Part shown: one piece after another, positions 1 to 9,200 of the stretch
How the letters are laid out: every line of letters starts with the position of its first letter
How positions within the stretch are numbered: position 1 is the stretch's first letter
Source: Flavobacteriales bacterium
GTDB taxonomy: Bacteria; Bacteroidota; Bacteroidia; Flavobacteriales_D; Crocinitomicaceae
Reading direction: 5' to 3'
DNA length: 38,451 nucleotides
Assembly (NCBI GenBank): GCA_947474675.1
Contig: CANJKA010000026.1
Coordinates: 1-38,451, forward strand
The notes under the pieces: model-generated
Told to the model about the DNA's origin: nothing
The model's input: only the letters and a program-made list of their open reading frames with translations
The model's database searches: none
Program-made: the position numbers and the translations under genes

Positions 1-842
1 AACTGTAATGGTACCGATAAATCTAGTTGGGCTGGCAGTGGAACGTTTACAACACCCTGTGCTGCTGCTTCAATTCCATGGACTGAAGGGTTTGAGAGTG
101 GGTATACGAACACTACCGCTGTAGGAGGATGTTGGACAGGATCTTCATTAACTGGAGCTGAAGTTTGGACTGCGAATAGTTCTGCATTGGATTACAATCG
201 CACTCCACGAACTGGTACGTTCAATGCATTTTTAAAATATAGTAATGAAGATTGGTTTTTCTATCCTGTTCAATTAACTGGTGGAACAAATTACACATTT
301 GCTGCTTACGCTCGTCAAGATGGTGCAACCTCTACAAATGCCAACATAACATTAGCATACGGAACTGCAGCTTCAGCTGCATCAATGACAAATACTATCT
401 TAGCAGCAAGTGGTATTATAGATGGAACTTACCAATTAAAAACAGGAACATTTACCCCCTCATCAACCGGGATTTACTACATGGGTATCAAAGGATTTAT
501 GAATGGAACACCTTGGTATATTTCCCTTGATGATATTTCAGTAACTGTTACCCCTGCTTGTGCTGCCCAACCATCCGTTTTAACTTCCTCATCGGTAACT
601 GTAACAACAGCCACAATTTCATGGACAGCTGCATCACCTGCACCAGGGAGTGGTTATGAGTATTATGTTTCTACTTCATCAACTGCCCCAACGGCAGGAA
701 CTACTGCATCAGGTAGTGTTGCAGCAGGGGTTCTTACTAAAGCCCTTACTGGACTTACTGCTAGTACACCATATTATTTTTGGGTAAGATCTAACTGTAA
801 TGGTACCGATAAATCTAGTTGGGCTGGCAGTGGAACGTTTAC
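1..842 (+). repeat. Exact 50-bp direct repeat (1-50 and 793-842) inside FN3 coding DNA
   Basis: Bases 1-50 and 793-842 are identical and both encode NCNGTDKSSWAGSGTF at the end of an FN3 domain. The intervening 792 bases hold one jelly-roll plus FN3 unit. The repeat probably extends left beyond the window, which would make this a tandem domain duplication. Confidence 0.85.
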
Positions 843-3681
843 TACCTTACTGATCAACGATGCCTGCGCAAATGCAACTAATTTACCTTGTGGTACTTCA
901 AGTTTAGCAGGGACCACCGTTGGTGCTGTTTCCGAAACGGCTCCTACAGGAAACTCTTCAGCTTATGGAGTTTGGTATAATTTCACAGGAGATGGTGTTT
1001 CAACAACAATTTCTTCTTTGTCTGGATCGGGTTTTGATCATGAATTAACTATTTTCTCTGGAGCTTCTTGTGGTTCGACATATACTTTAGTAGTGAGTGC
1101 TGATGATGCAGTTTCTGCTCAAACAGAAACGTATACTTTTACGCCTGTTTCTGGGACTAATTACTATGTTTACATTGCTCATTATAGTTCGTCTTCAACA
1201 ACGACAGGAACTTTTACTATTTCAAGAACTTGTGCTGCACCTGCTATCGTTGTTAGTGTATCAAATGTTAGTATTTGCAGCGGAAGTTCTTCAACAATTT
1301 CAGCATCAAGTTCAGCTAGTTATACCTATAGTTGGTCTCCTTCAACTGGTTTAAATGTTTCAACCGGATCAAGTGTGGTTGCTTCTCCTACAGTAACAAC
1401 TACTTACACCGTAACAGGTACTTCAGGTTCATCTTCGGTAACAAGTTCAACGACAATTACTGTAATCCCTTCTGTAAGTAATGTTACGGCGAGTATTTCT
1501 AGTAATTCAATTTGCCTTGGTAATGCGTTGAACTTGACTTCTACTTCAACAGTTTCAGGTACTTCTACTATTTATACTCAAAATTTTGCGACTTCAACTA
1601 TACCTAGTGGCGTTTCAACAGTCATAGGTTCTGGGGATGCAATAGCTATTTATAATACTTCTAGTGCTGGTGGATCAGGTTATGAAGCTGTAATTACAGG
1701 GAATAGTATGAATGCTAGTATAGTTGATCGTTTAGTAACCGGTCCTATTAATACTTCTGGTCAAACTTCAATGACTTTACAATGGAGAAATTATTTAAAT
1801 CATTACTCAAATAGTTATGCTTATGGAGTTTCTGTTCAAACGAGTACAGATAACATTACTTGGCACAATACGAGTTGGGTGACTACAACTGTTACTTCAA
1901 GCATGCCAAGTTCTTTACAATCTTTAGTTTTAAATTCATCAGATGTTGGTTCTTCAACATTGTATATTTCATTTACTTTATCTGGTCTTACTTTTGGAAT
2001 TTATGATTGGTATATTGATGATATTTCGCTTCTTGGAGTAGGTACTAATAGTTATTCATGGACTTCTGTTCCTGCAGGTTTTACTTCTAGTTTACAAAAC
2101 CCTACAAATGTTTCACCTTCAAGTTCAACAGTTTACACAGTAAGTGTATTGAATTTAAATGGTTGTGCTACAACTGCTTCAACTTCTGTAACCGTAAATC
2201 TTCCTACTGTACCAACTACATCGGTTGTGGCGGTTGGAGATTTAGTATGGACGGGTGGAGTTTCTACTAATTATTCACTTTCAAGTAATTGGATATATTT
2301 TAATGGTTCAAATTATGTTGTAAATACTGTTGTACCGTCCAACGTGACAAACATTGTGATACCTCCTGTTGGAACATGTGTTATGAATCAGCCAGTTATT
2401 ACTTCAGCAACAGTAAATGCAAAAGATGTAGTAATTTCAAATGGAGGAACATTGACTCTTGGTGCAGGCGGATATTTAATTGTGAAAGGCAATTGGACAA
2501 ATAATTCTACAACTGCAGCATTAAGTTTAAATGCCACTGCAACTGTGAAATTTAATGGAACCTCTCTTCAAACAATAAGCGAGCTATTTCCTTCAGTTTT
2601 TTCAAATTTGACCATCGAGAATTTGAGTAATGTGAAAATGCTTTCTGATTTGACTGTATTGAATACTTTGACATTAACAAATGGAAAATTTATTGTTGAT
2701 TTTGGCAAAACATTGTATATCGGGACAAACGTATCGCCTGTTTCAAATGGAACGATTACAGGAGCTTCAGGTTCAAGTTATATAGTAGCTTACGATAATG
2801 GAGTAGGTATAGGCAGTGTAAAAAGAGTAATTAATTCAGCAGGATCTACTTTGTATGAGTTTCCGATTGGTGATCTTACAAATTATACACCTTTAAGTTA
2901 TACTCTAGTAAGTGGTACTTTATCTAATGCTACGTTAACAGTATATACTAAACCTAGTAAAATTTTCGGTTTAAATGTTCAACTATCAAATTACCTTAAT
3001 AGATATTGGGAAGTATTGCCTTCTGGAATTACAAATTCAGTATACAATGTTTCATTCAATTTTACAAATGCAGATATAGTTGGAACTGAAACTAGTTTAA
3101 TTCCAATTAAAAAAAGTGGATCTACTTGGTATAAACCAACGGGTACTTCATTTTTAACAGGTACAGAGCAAGGTACTTCTTACACTTTTGATGCAGGAAC
3201 AAATAGATTATCTTGGAACGGTCTATCTACGTATAGCAAATTTGGTGGAGTTGGAAATCAAGCGGTTAATTTACCAATTGAATTACTTGATTTTGTTGGG
3301 GAGAATTTAAATAAATCAAACGTTTTGAGTTGGACAACTTTCTCAGAATTAGATAACGATTTTTTCACGATTGAATATTCTACTGATGGATACAATTTTG
3401 AAAATATCGGTTTAGTGAATGGTGCGGGTAATTCTTCTGGAAGTAATGAATATGAATTTATACATTCGGATTACCGTAACGAAATTAATTATTATAGATT
3501 GTTACAAACTGATTTTAATGGAATGACTAATAAATCAGAACTTATTTCGATTGATAACAGTGAAAAGTTAAAAGAAATTTTGATGACGACAAATTTAATT
3601 GGACAAGAAGTGAATGAAAACTATAAAGGTTTAGTCGTAATTATATACACTGATGGAACGATATTAAGAAAAATTCAATAA
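1..3681 (+). CDS. Large secreted multidomain surface protein with T9SS sorting domain (5' end outside window)
   Basis: The reading frame is open from base 1, so the gene starts upstream; 1226 residues are visible. In order, counted from the window edge: the tail of a fibronectin III domain (1-18), a MAM/jelly-roll-like domain (about 20-182, opening IPWTEGFES and ending WYISLDDISV), a full FN3 domain (about 187-282, TISW...YYFWVRSNC), a PPC-like domain (about 286-405, opening NDACANATNL), Ig/PKD-like Ser/Thr-rich stretches with a second jelly-roll-like domain, and a type A T9SS C-terminal domain (about 1090-1226: LPIELLDF, FTIEYSTDG, TTNLIGQEV, KGLVVIIYTDGT). By family knowledge the protein crosses the outer membrane by T9SS and is anchored or released at the surface; an adhesive role is inferred. 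A 50-base block at the window start recurs exactly at 793-842, so FN3 units have been duplicated recently. The 3' part from about 2860 is nearly copied in the gene ending at 10709. Confidence 0.9.
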   Translation, partial: NCNGTDKSSWAGSGTFTTPCAAASIPWTEGFESGYTNTTAVGGCWTGSSLTGAEVWTANSSALDYNRTPRTGTFNAFLKYSNEDWFFYPVQLTGGTNYTFAAYARQDGATSTNANITLAYGTAASAASMTNTILAASGIIDGTYQLKTGTFTPSSTGIYYMGIKGFMNGTPWYISLDDISVTVTPACAAQPSVLTSSSVTVTTATISWTAASPAPGSGYEYYVSTSSTAPTAGTTASGSVAAGVLTKALTGLTASTPYYFWVRSNCNGTDKSSWAGSGTFTTLLINDACANATNLPCGTSSLAGTTVGAVSETAPTGNSSAYGVWYNFTGDGVSTTISSLSGSGFDHELTIFSGASCGSTYTLVVSADDAVSAQTETYTFTPVSGTNYYVYIAHYSSSSTTTGTFTISRTCAAPAIVVSVSNVSICSGSSSTISASSSASYTYSWSPSTGLNVSTGSSVVASPTVTTTYTVTGTSGSSSVTSSTTITVIPSVSNVTASISSNSICLGNALNLTSTSTVSGTSTIYTQNFATSTIPSGVSTVIGSGDAIAIYNTSSAGGSGYEAVITGNSMNASIVDRLVTGPINTSGQTSMTLQWRNYLNHYSNSYAYGVSVQTSTDNITWHNTSWVTTTVTSSMPSSLQSLVLNSSDVGSSTLYISFTLSGLTFGIYDWYIDDISLLGVGTNSYSWTSVPAGFTSSLQNPTNVSPSSSTVYTVSVLNLNGCATTASTSVTVNLPTVPTTSVVAVGDLVWTGGVSTNYSLSSNWIYFNGSNYVVNTVVPSNVTNIVIPPVGTCVMNQPVITSATVNAKDVVISNGGTLTLGAGGYLIVKGNWTNNSTTAALSLNATATVKFNGTSLQTISELFPSVFSNLTIENLSNVKMLSDLTVLNTLTLTNGKFIVDFGKTLYIGTNVSPVSNGTITGASGSSYIVAYDNGVGIGSVKRVINSAGSTLYEFPIGDLTNYTPLSYTLVSGTLSNATLTVYTKPSKIFGLNVQLSNYLNRYWEVLPSGITNSVYNVSFNFTNADIVGTETSLIPIKKSGSTWYKPTGTSFLTGTEQGTSYTFDAGTNRLSWNGLSTYSKFGGVGNQAVNLPIELLDFVGENLNKSNVLSWTTFSELDNDFFTIEYSTDGYNFENIGLVNGAGNSSGSNEYEFIHSDYRNEINYYRLLQTDFNGMTNKSELISIDNSEKLKEILMTTNLIGQEVNENYKGLVVIIYTDGTILRKIQ

Positions 3682-3693
3682 CTTATAAAGATG

Positions 3694-3711
3694 AATCAAG
3701 CTTGATTTTTT
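3694..3711 (+). terminator. Probable intrinsic terminator (copy A)
   Basis: A 14-base perfect palindrome AATCAAGCTTGATT (3694-3707) runs into a T tract ending at 3711, 13 bases after the stop of the adhesin-like gene. The stem is short, about five pairs with an AGCT loop, so it is probably weak. The same element follows the gene ending at 10709. Confidence 0.5.
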
Positions 3712-4072
3712 GGTGTAGTTTTTTTCGTTTTTTTTGCAATGATGGTTTGATTCGAATACTTAATAAATAGATATCAATGGGAATAAAAAATTGAATGCTT
3801 GTTATGTAATGATTGAAAGTGATTATGATTACTCGTGAATCAAGGTTTGGTTTAATTTTATTAATAGAAATAATTTTTTTACAATGGTTAAATTGATTTC
3901 TATTTATTGTTCTGTGTAAAGGTGATTATTTCTTGAAATTTTAATAATTATGTTTTCAATTGTTTTTATTGAATTCAATTTTATCAACTTTTATTTATTG
4001 ATTCATCGCAATTTAAATGTTTTGAATTTTTTAACAACTGATAGTATGTTTTGAGTACAATATTTATAATTT

Positions 4073-4090
4073 GTCCATATTTTGGAATTA
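4073..4090. promoter_or_regulatory. Palindromic motif TTCCATATTTTGGAA, site 1
   Basis: Five-base inverted arms TTCCA/TGGAA around TATTT, about 95 bases before the start codon at 4184. The same sequence recurs at 11011-11029 (copy B) and 13469-13487. It may be a binding site for a dimeric regulator; the regulator is unknown. Confidence 0.4.
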
Positions 4091-4183
4091 TTGGTCTTTC
4101 TTATGGTTTTTAATATGCTGATTATTAGTTTGTTAATTTTTTAGCATTGTGTTTGATATTACACGTTTTTAAATGCTACTGCT

Positions 4184-5866
4184 ATGAAAGCAATTACTAC
4201 TATACTCGAATTAATTTCCAATTCTTCCTCTCTTACGGGAAAGGGAAATTATAAATTATTCAATTTTTTTAAAAAAGAAGTTACTTCGTTTTTGAGAAAT
4301 ATTTTATCCGATAATAAATTTACATTAATTATTTTCTGTTTATTTATAAATAATACTTTTGCTCAAATTGCTCAGAGAGGGTCATCAACTAGTACTTCAG
4401 GCGGCAGCTCTAGTTTGGTTATAACAAAACCTACAGGTGTTGTGTTAGGTGATGTATTATTCGCTTCATTTTCTTTGTATGATGGATCTGGTGTCAATTC
4501 AGGCTCTTATAATCCTTCTTGTTCAGGTTGGACGTTGATTGATGGTAGAATATTATCAGGATCAGCTCAAAGGAGATCAGTATTGTTGTATAAAGTTGCA
4601 ACTAGTAGCGAAGGTTCAAATTATACTTTTTCATACAGTAGTGCATCTTATGCTGTGGGTCAAATTACTGCATTTTCTGGTGCTGATGTTACAGGTGCTA
4701 CTCCTTTTGATGTGGCTCCAGGTACTATTTCTACTGGCGTTGTAAGTACTAATACTGTTTCTGCAACATCAATTACCACATTAACAGCAAATTCAGCAGT
4801 TTTATTGTTTGGGTTCGAAGTTTATAATGGATATTCGTTTAGCAGTTGGAGTAATACATCTCCAGGAGCTATGACTGAGTTGGTAGATGCCAAATATACT
4901 AATTGGGCATCAGTAGGCTTAAGTTGGGGAACAAAAGCTTCTGCTGGAGTAACAGGAACAGGAATATTTGTATTGAGTGGTTCAAGTACAACAAGCTATT
5001 GGGGTGCTATACAAATTGCTTTGAAAAGAAATGTCCCCTGTTCCGCTACTACCTATTACTCAAAATCAACAGGTAATTTGGAACTTACAAGCTCCTGGTC
5101 TTCTACAACAGATGGTACAGGCTGTAGCCCAGCTAATTTTACAACTGAGGGCGTAACCTATATAATTCAACAAAACCTTGCTGGCAATGCTACACGCACC
5201 ATCGGAGCCAACTGGACAGTTTCAGGTGGTTCAGGAGCAACGCTTTCTAAAGTAGTATTAGGCCAAGCAAGTTCGGCGGGTGTTACCTTCACGGTTCCAA
5301 ATAACTATACCTACACCGGTACCATCGATGTGGCTGCAGCTTCATCTGGCAGCAACACACTGGTGCTATACCATACAACTTTACCTACATTGGGTACATT
5401 AAACATTGGTTCCACTGTAAAATTTAATGCGTCAGGTATACAAACCATACCTCTGAATACCTACGGCAACCTTGAAACAGGTGTGCAGTCGGGATCCACT
5501 AATTATACCAAAACTGCCGCAGGTATTTTGGATATCAATGGCAACCTCACGCTGGGGGATTATAGCACATTGGCTCTAAGTTCATATTCACACACGCTTG
5601 CCGGTGATTTCATAAAACCTACGGGCAATGGAATCCTCAATGCAGGGACGAGCACACTCACCTTTGACGGAGCTTCTACACAAAAGATCCATGTTACAAC
5701 TGCAGGTGGCACTACCCCATGCGATGCCGATGTTACTTACAATAATTTGGTTATCAATGGAACGGATGTTAAACTCTACTACAATCAAGTTACTAATCGC
5801 AAAATGAACATTGTAGATCTGACGGTGAATACAAGTAAAGTACTTACGCTGTTTTCAGCACCTTAA
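4184..5866 (+). CDS. Secreted chimera-like protein, no sorting domain
   Basis: A 560-residue protein. The ATG at 4184 gives an unusually long charged N-region (about 45 residues) before a hydrophobic core (about 46-58) and a likely cleavage after TFA60. Residues about 62-285 form a beta-sandwich-like domain (GDVLFASFS, GWTLIDGR, YWGAIQIALKRN). Residues about 286-560 resemble the YYSKSTGNLELTSSWS-type solenoid modules of Bacteroidota surface proteins. Its last ~75 residues are clearly homologous to those of the next gene (5917-6291). No T9SS domain is present, which is odd for this architecture. Hand counts show GC of 21/60 at 4441-4500 but 28/60 at 5161-5220 and 30/60 at 5461-5520, so the 3' half differs in composition, with the change near 5035. 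A recombination-built gene is inferred. Function unknown beyond secretion. Confidence 0.75.
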   Translation: MKAITTILELISNSSSLTGKGNYKLFNFFKKEVTSFLRNILSDNKFTLIIFCLFINNTFAQIAQRGSSTSTSGGSSSLVITKPTGVVLGDVLFASFSLYDGSGVNSGSYNPSCSGWTLIDGRILSGSAQRRSVLLYKVATSSEGSNYTFSYSSASYAVGQITAFSGADVTGATPFDVAPGTISTGVVSTNTVSATSITTLTANSAVLLFGFEVYNGYSFSSWSNTSPGAMTELVDAKYTNWASVGLSWGTKASAGVTGTGIFVLSGSSTTSYWGAIQIALKRNVPCSATTYYSKSTGNLELTSSWSSTTDGTGCSPANFTTEGVTYIIQQNLAGNATRTIGANWTVSGGSGATLSKVVLGQASSAGVTFTVPNNYTYTGTIDVAAASSGSNTLVLYHTTLPTLGTLNIGSTVKFNASGIQTIPLNTYGNLETGVQSGSTNYTKTAAGILDINGNLTLGDYSTLALSSYSHTLAGDFIKPTGNGILNAGTSTLTFDGASTQKIHVTTAGGTTPCDADVTYNNLVINGTDVKLYYNQVTNRKMNIVDLTVNTSKVLTLFSAP

Positions 5867-5916
5867 ATCCTATAAACAAGAAAACGCGAACAATTAAAAC
5901 ACAAATAAAGGATGCT

Positions 5917-6291
5917 ATGAAACTTCACACCACAATCCTAAAATTTCTTATAGTCTTAACTTTTGGTTTAAGTCCGGTGGTTTCTTTTTCACAAAAGGAC
6001 AGACAATCGAATGGATCTCAACACTCTGTGTCTAGTGAACGCTGGAAAGAAGGAGGTGTGTTTGCAGGTTCTGCCTCTACAGTTACTTTTTCAGGTTCCT
6101 CACAAGAGGTAAATGTAACCGCATTGAATGCAACCACACCAACCGATTCTGATATTACTTTTAATCATGTTGTAATCGATGGTACAAGTGTTAAACTGTT
6201 CTACTTCAAAAACAACGATCGGAAGCTCAATATTAACAATTTCACTGTGAACGTTGGCGCACTGGTGACCCTTTACTCTAATCCTCTATAA
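5917..6291 (+). CDS. Small secreted protein sharing the C-terminal domain of its upstream neighbour
   Basis: A 124-residue protein with a clear signal peptide (hydrophobic core about 9-22, cleavage near SFSQ). Residues about 48-124 align with the end of the 4184-5866 product: TVTFSGSSQEVNV matches TLTFDGASTQKIHV, VVIDGTSVKLFY matches LVINGTDVKLYY, and NDRKLNINNFTVN matches TNRKMNIVDLTVN. Both genes stop at the same point of the domain, and their stop regions are recognisably related DNA. It sits 50 bases after the upstream gene and 8 bases before the next, with the same GCTATGAAA start context, suggesting one transcript. It could be a signal peptide fused to a minimal solenoid unit or the remnant of a longer gene. 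No function is recognised. Confidence 0.65.
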   Translation: MKLHTTILKFLIVLTFGLSPVVSFSQKDRQSNGSQHSVSSERWKEGGVFAGSASTVTFSGSSQEVNVTALNATTPTDSDITFNHVVIDGTSVKLFYFKNNDRKLNINNFTVNVGALVTLYSNPL

Positions 6292-6299
6292 CAATAGCT

Positions 6300-9200
6300 A
6301 TGAAAACAATGATACATACTCAATTCAAAAGTGGCATACGAGTTTTAACGGTTCTGTTAGTACTAGGTTTTCACTTTCAATCATCTGCGCAGAAACAGGA
6401 GCTACCTGCTGAAGCGCGCGCTATACCAAACTTTCGCGCTCTTTGGGCCAATGAACCTTTTGCTAAATACGATCCGAGCAACGAGATAGTAGAAAAGCGA
6501 GATCAGGTTTCCAAACATTTCCGTAACGCTGATGGAACGGTTACAGCGCACATTGCGTCTGGTCCAATTCACTATTGGGAAGAGGGACAATGGAAGACTA
6601 TCTTTCATACGATTGAAAAGACTGAGAACGGATATTTAAGTAATCTCTACAACGATTTCAAAACTAATTATCCTGTGCTATCCAGCGGATCCATCAAAAC
6701 TTCATTACCGAATGGTATTACATTTACTGATATGCAAGGCATGCGCATGTATTACGAGGCAAATGGTCAAGAACTTTTATCACTTAACATTGCTGCTAAT
6801 GCGGGAAAATCTGATTTTAATGTATTGACGTATCCAAGTGTTTATGGATCAGATATTGATCTGAGATTTACGCAGCATACTTCTATTCGTAAAATGGATT
6901 ACATTCTGAAAAGTCCGAATGCTTTAAATCCAGCAATGCAAGCCGCTCAATATTTAGTTTTTGAAGAAAGGATAACTCTGCCAGAAGGTGCAATAGCTAA
7001 GCTAGAAAAAAACATAATTTTTCTATATTTAGATGGAAAATTAATTGCGAGCTACGACAGGCCTTACATTAAAGAAAGTCTTTCTTCAAATGATAAGAAA
7101 AAGGGAAATGACAGTTTTGAAGATACAGCGTTTTATAAAATGGATAACCAAGAAAATGTTTCCCCTCTCCCAGGGCAAGAAGGTATCTTTGAGCTTGTCC
7201 AAATTGGAAATCAGATAACCCTTAAACTTAAGGTAGAAATGTCATGGTTGAAAGCCACCAATAGAGTATTTCCAATCGAAGTTGATCCATCTATCAATTT
7301 TACACCTAATGCGACTTCTAGCTGGACGGGTGCTATCGAAACAGCGAGAAGTTTGAGCGGTGTGGATTATACCGCATATTCTGGTAATATGTGGAGTGCG
7401 AATTATTTTTCTTCAGGTGTTAATTTTGGGGGAACGAATGGTTTGTCAAGTAGTAAGATTTTTGTTGGCGTTAATATTATTGACTATACCGGGAATACTA
7501 CAGATAGGCAAGCATTTCATTCTTGGGCTAAATTTAATACAGCTACTATCTCTGATAATAGTACTGTCAGTTCCATTGATTTATACACTTACATCGAATA
7601 TGACTACTCTAGTAACGTGGGTATTGATTTTACCAAAATCACTACTGAGCCAGTTGCCAATGATGTGGCAAGTAGACTTACAGAAATTAGAAACGGAACG
7701 GTTTACAACGCCGACATTCAATCTTTTGATAATGGAGGAGCTGCATGGGTAAATTATACATTAGGAGGAACAGCAAATTCCGATTTACAGTCTTTACTTT
7801 CTTCTGATTGGTTTGCAGTAGGTTATAAAAGTATCGGACGAGTCGACTGGACAGACGATTGGGTTCGAGCATCAGGCCAAGCAGAAACTAATAAACCTTA
7901 TATTACAGTCACTTACACATCTATCTCTGTCCCAACCGTAACCACAACAACAGAAAGTTCTATAACTAACTTCACTGCTTCTTCTGGTGGAAACGTAACT
8001 AGTGATGGTGGCGCATCCGTGACAGCGCGCGGTGTACTTTGGAGTACTTCACCAGGTTTAACTATGCCAAGTGCCAGTTCCACAAGTAATGGCGCATCTA
8101 CGGGCTTGTTTACAAGTTCGCTCACTGGTTTGTCAGCAAGTACTGTATATTATTACAGAGCGTATGCACTTAATAGCGTGGGGTATGGGTATGGTATAGA
8201 ATACTCATTTGCTACCACAGGTCCTTCCGCAGAAGGATATTACATCAGCGGGAATATTGTGAATAATGGTGAGATTGTTTCAACGTATGATGTAAACTAT
8301 CTCAGAATGACCGGTACGAGTAAGACAATAACTGGAACCGGTAAATTCACTAATTCCAAGTTGTTTGCAGACGGAAGCACGACCTTCGATGACAACCTCA
8401 ACGCTGCGAGCGCCTGTACTGAAACTTTTGTAAACGCTGGCAAGTCACTCACCATTGCTACGGGCAGAACTTTCAAAAACGGTACCATGGGTAATTATGG
8501 CACACTCACCATCGCTGGTACAGGAAGCATCAATAATTCAGCGAATTGGGTGAACGGGCCAACAGGAACGGTAACTTTTGGAGGAGCAGGAACGATTTAT
8601 GCGGGAGCAAACTGGACAAATGATGGCACATTTACTGCAGGAACAGGTACTGTTGAATTTAATGGGGCTACAAGTGGGAATATCATTTCTGGTACGACTA
8701 ATTTTTACAATGCAACCATCAATAAGGGATCTAGTACAGCAACAATACTTGATGTGAATGGAACGGTTACTCAAACAGTTGTTTCAAACTTGACATGTAC
8801 CAATGGCTTACTTAGAATCTCAACAGGCGGTTCTTGGACGAAAAGTGCTAGTGGTGCTACCATTGGTGCTGCTTCAGGTCTTCATGTGAATGGTGGTGCT
8901 TTTACGTTGAACGGAGGTTCTATAACAAATAACGGCCTATTCAAAACAACCACAGGTACAGCAACAATTGGAAACAGTTCGGGTAATAGTATTACGAACC
9001 AGTCTGGATCCAGCTTCATTATAGATGGTGCAGGTACTGTGAACATTGCTGGTAGAATGGAAGCAACAGGTTCCGGAAGTTTTAACCAATCTGCGGGAAC
9101 ATTGAATGTATGTACCAGTGGTAATGGCAGTGCGACCTTTGCTTCACTTGATATGGCTTCAGTTGCTTCCTTCACCATGACGGGAGGAGCAATAAACGTT

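Larger units (their letters stand above)
3682..4183. other. 502-bp AT-rich non-coding region of repeat copy A
   Basis: No credible ORF. It holds a terminator-like palindrome just after the upstream stop codon, the palindrome TTCCATATTTTGGAA at 4073-4087, and the upstream region of the gene starting at 4184. The position matching the good promoter of copy B (11074-11081) is degenerate here (TAATTTTT at 4134-4141). Confidence 0.6.
2860..4192 (+). repeat. Long direct repeat, copy A (CTD-coding end plus downstream non-coding DNA)
   Basis: From about 2860 this copy aligns with copy B at about 9888-11136. The coding part (to 3681) is nearly identical at base level: in the last 137 residues I count 14 differences. 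Just after the stop codon the two are identical for over 40 bases, then diverge with indels but remain alignable, sharing the blocks around the TTCCATATTTTGGAA palindrome and the final GCTATGAAA. The ends given are by eye. Confidence 0.85.

Noticed and set aside
5867..5916. Frameshift splitting one gene into the 4184 and 5917 products
   Set aside because: The second product has its own signal peptide and repeats the first one's C-terminal domain rather than continuing it.
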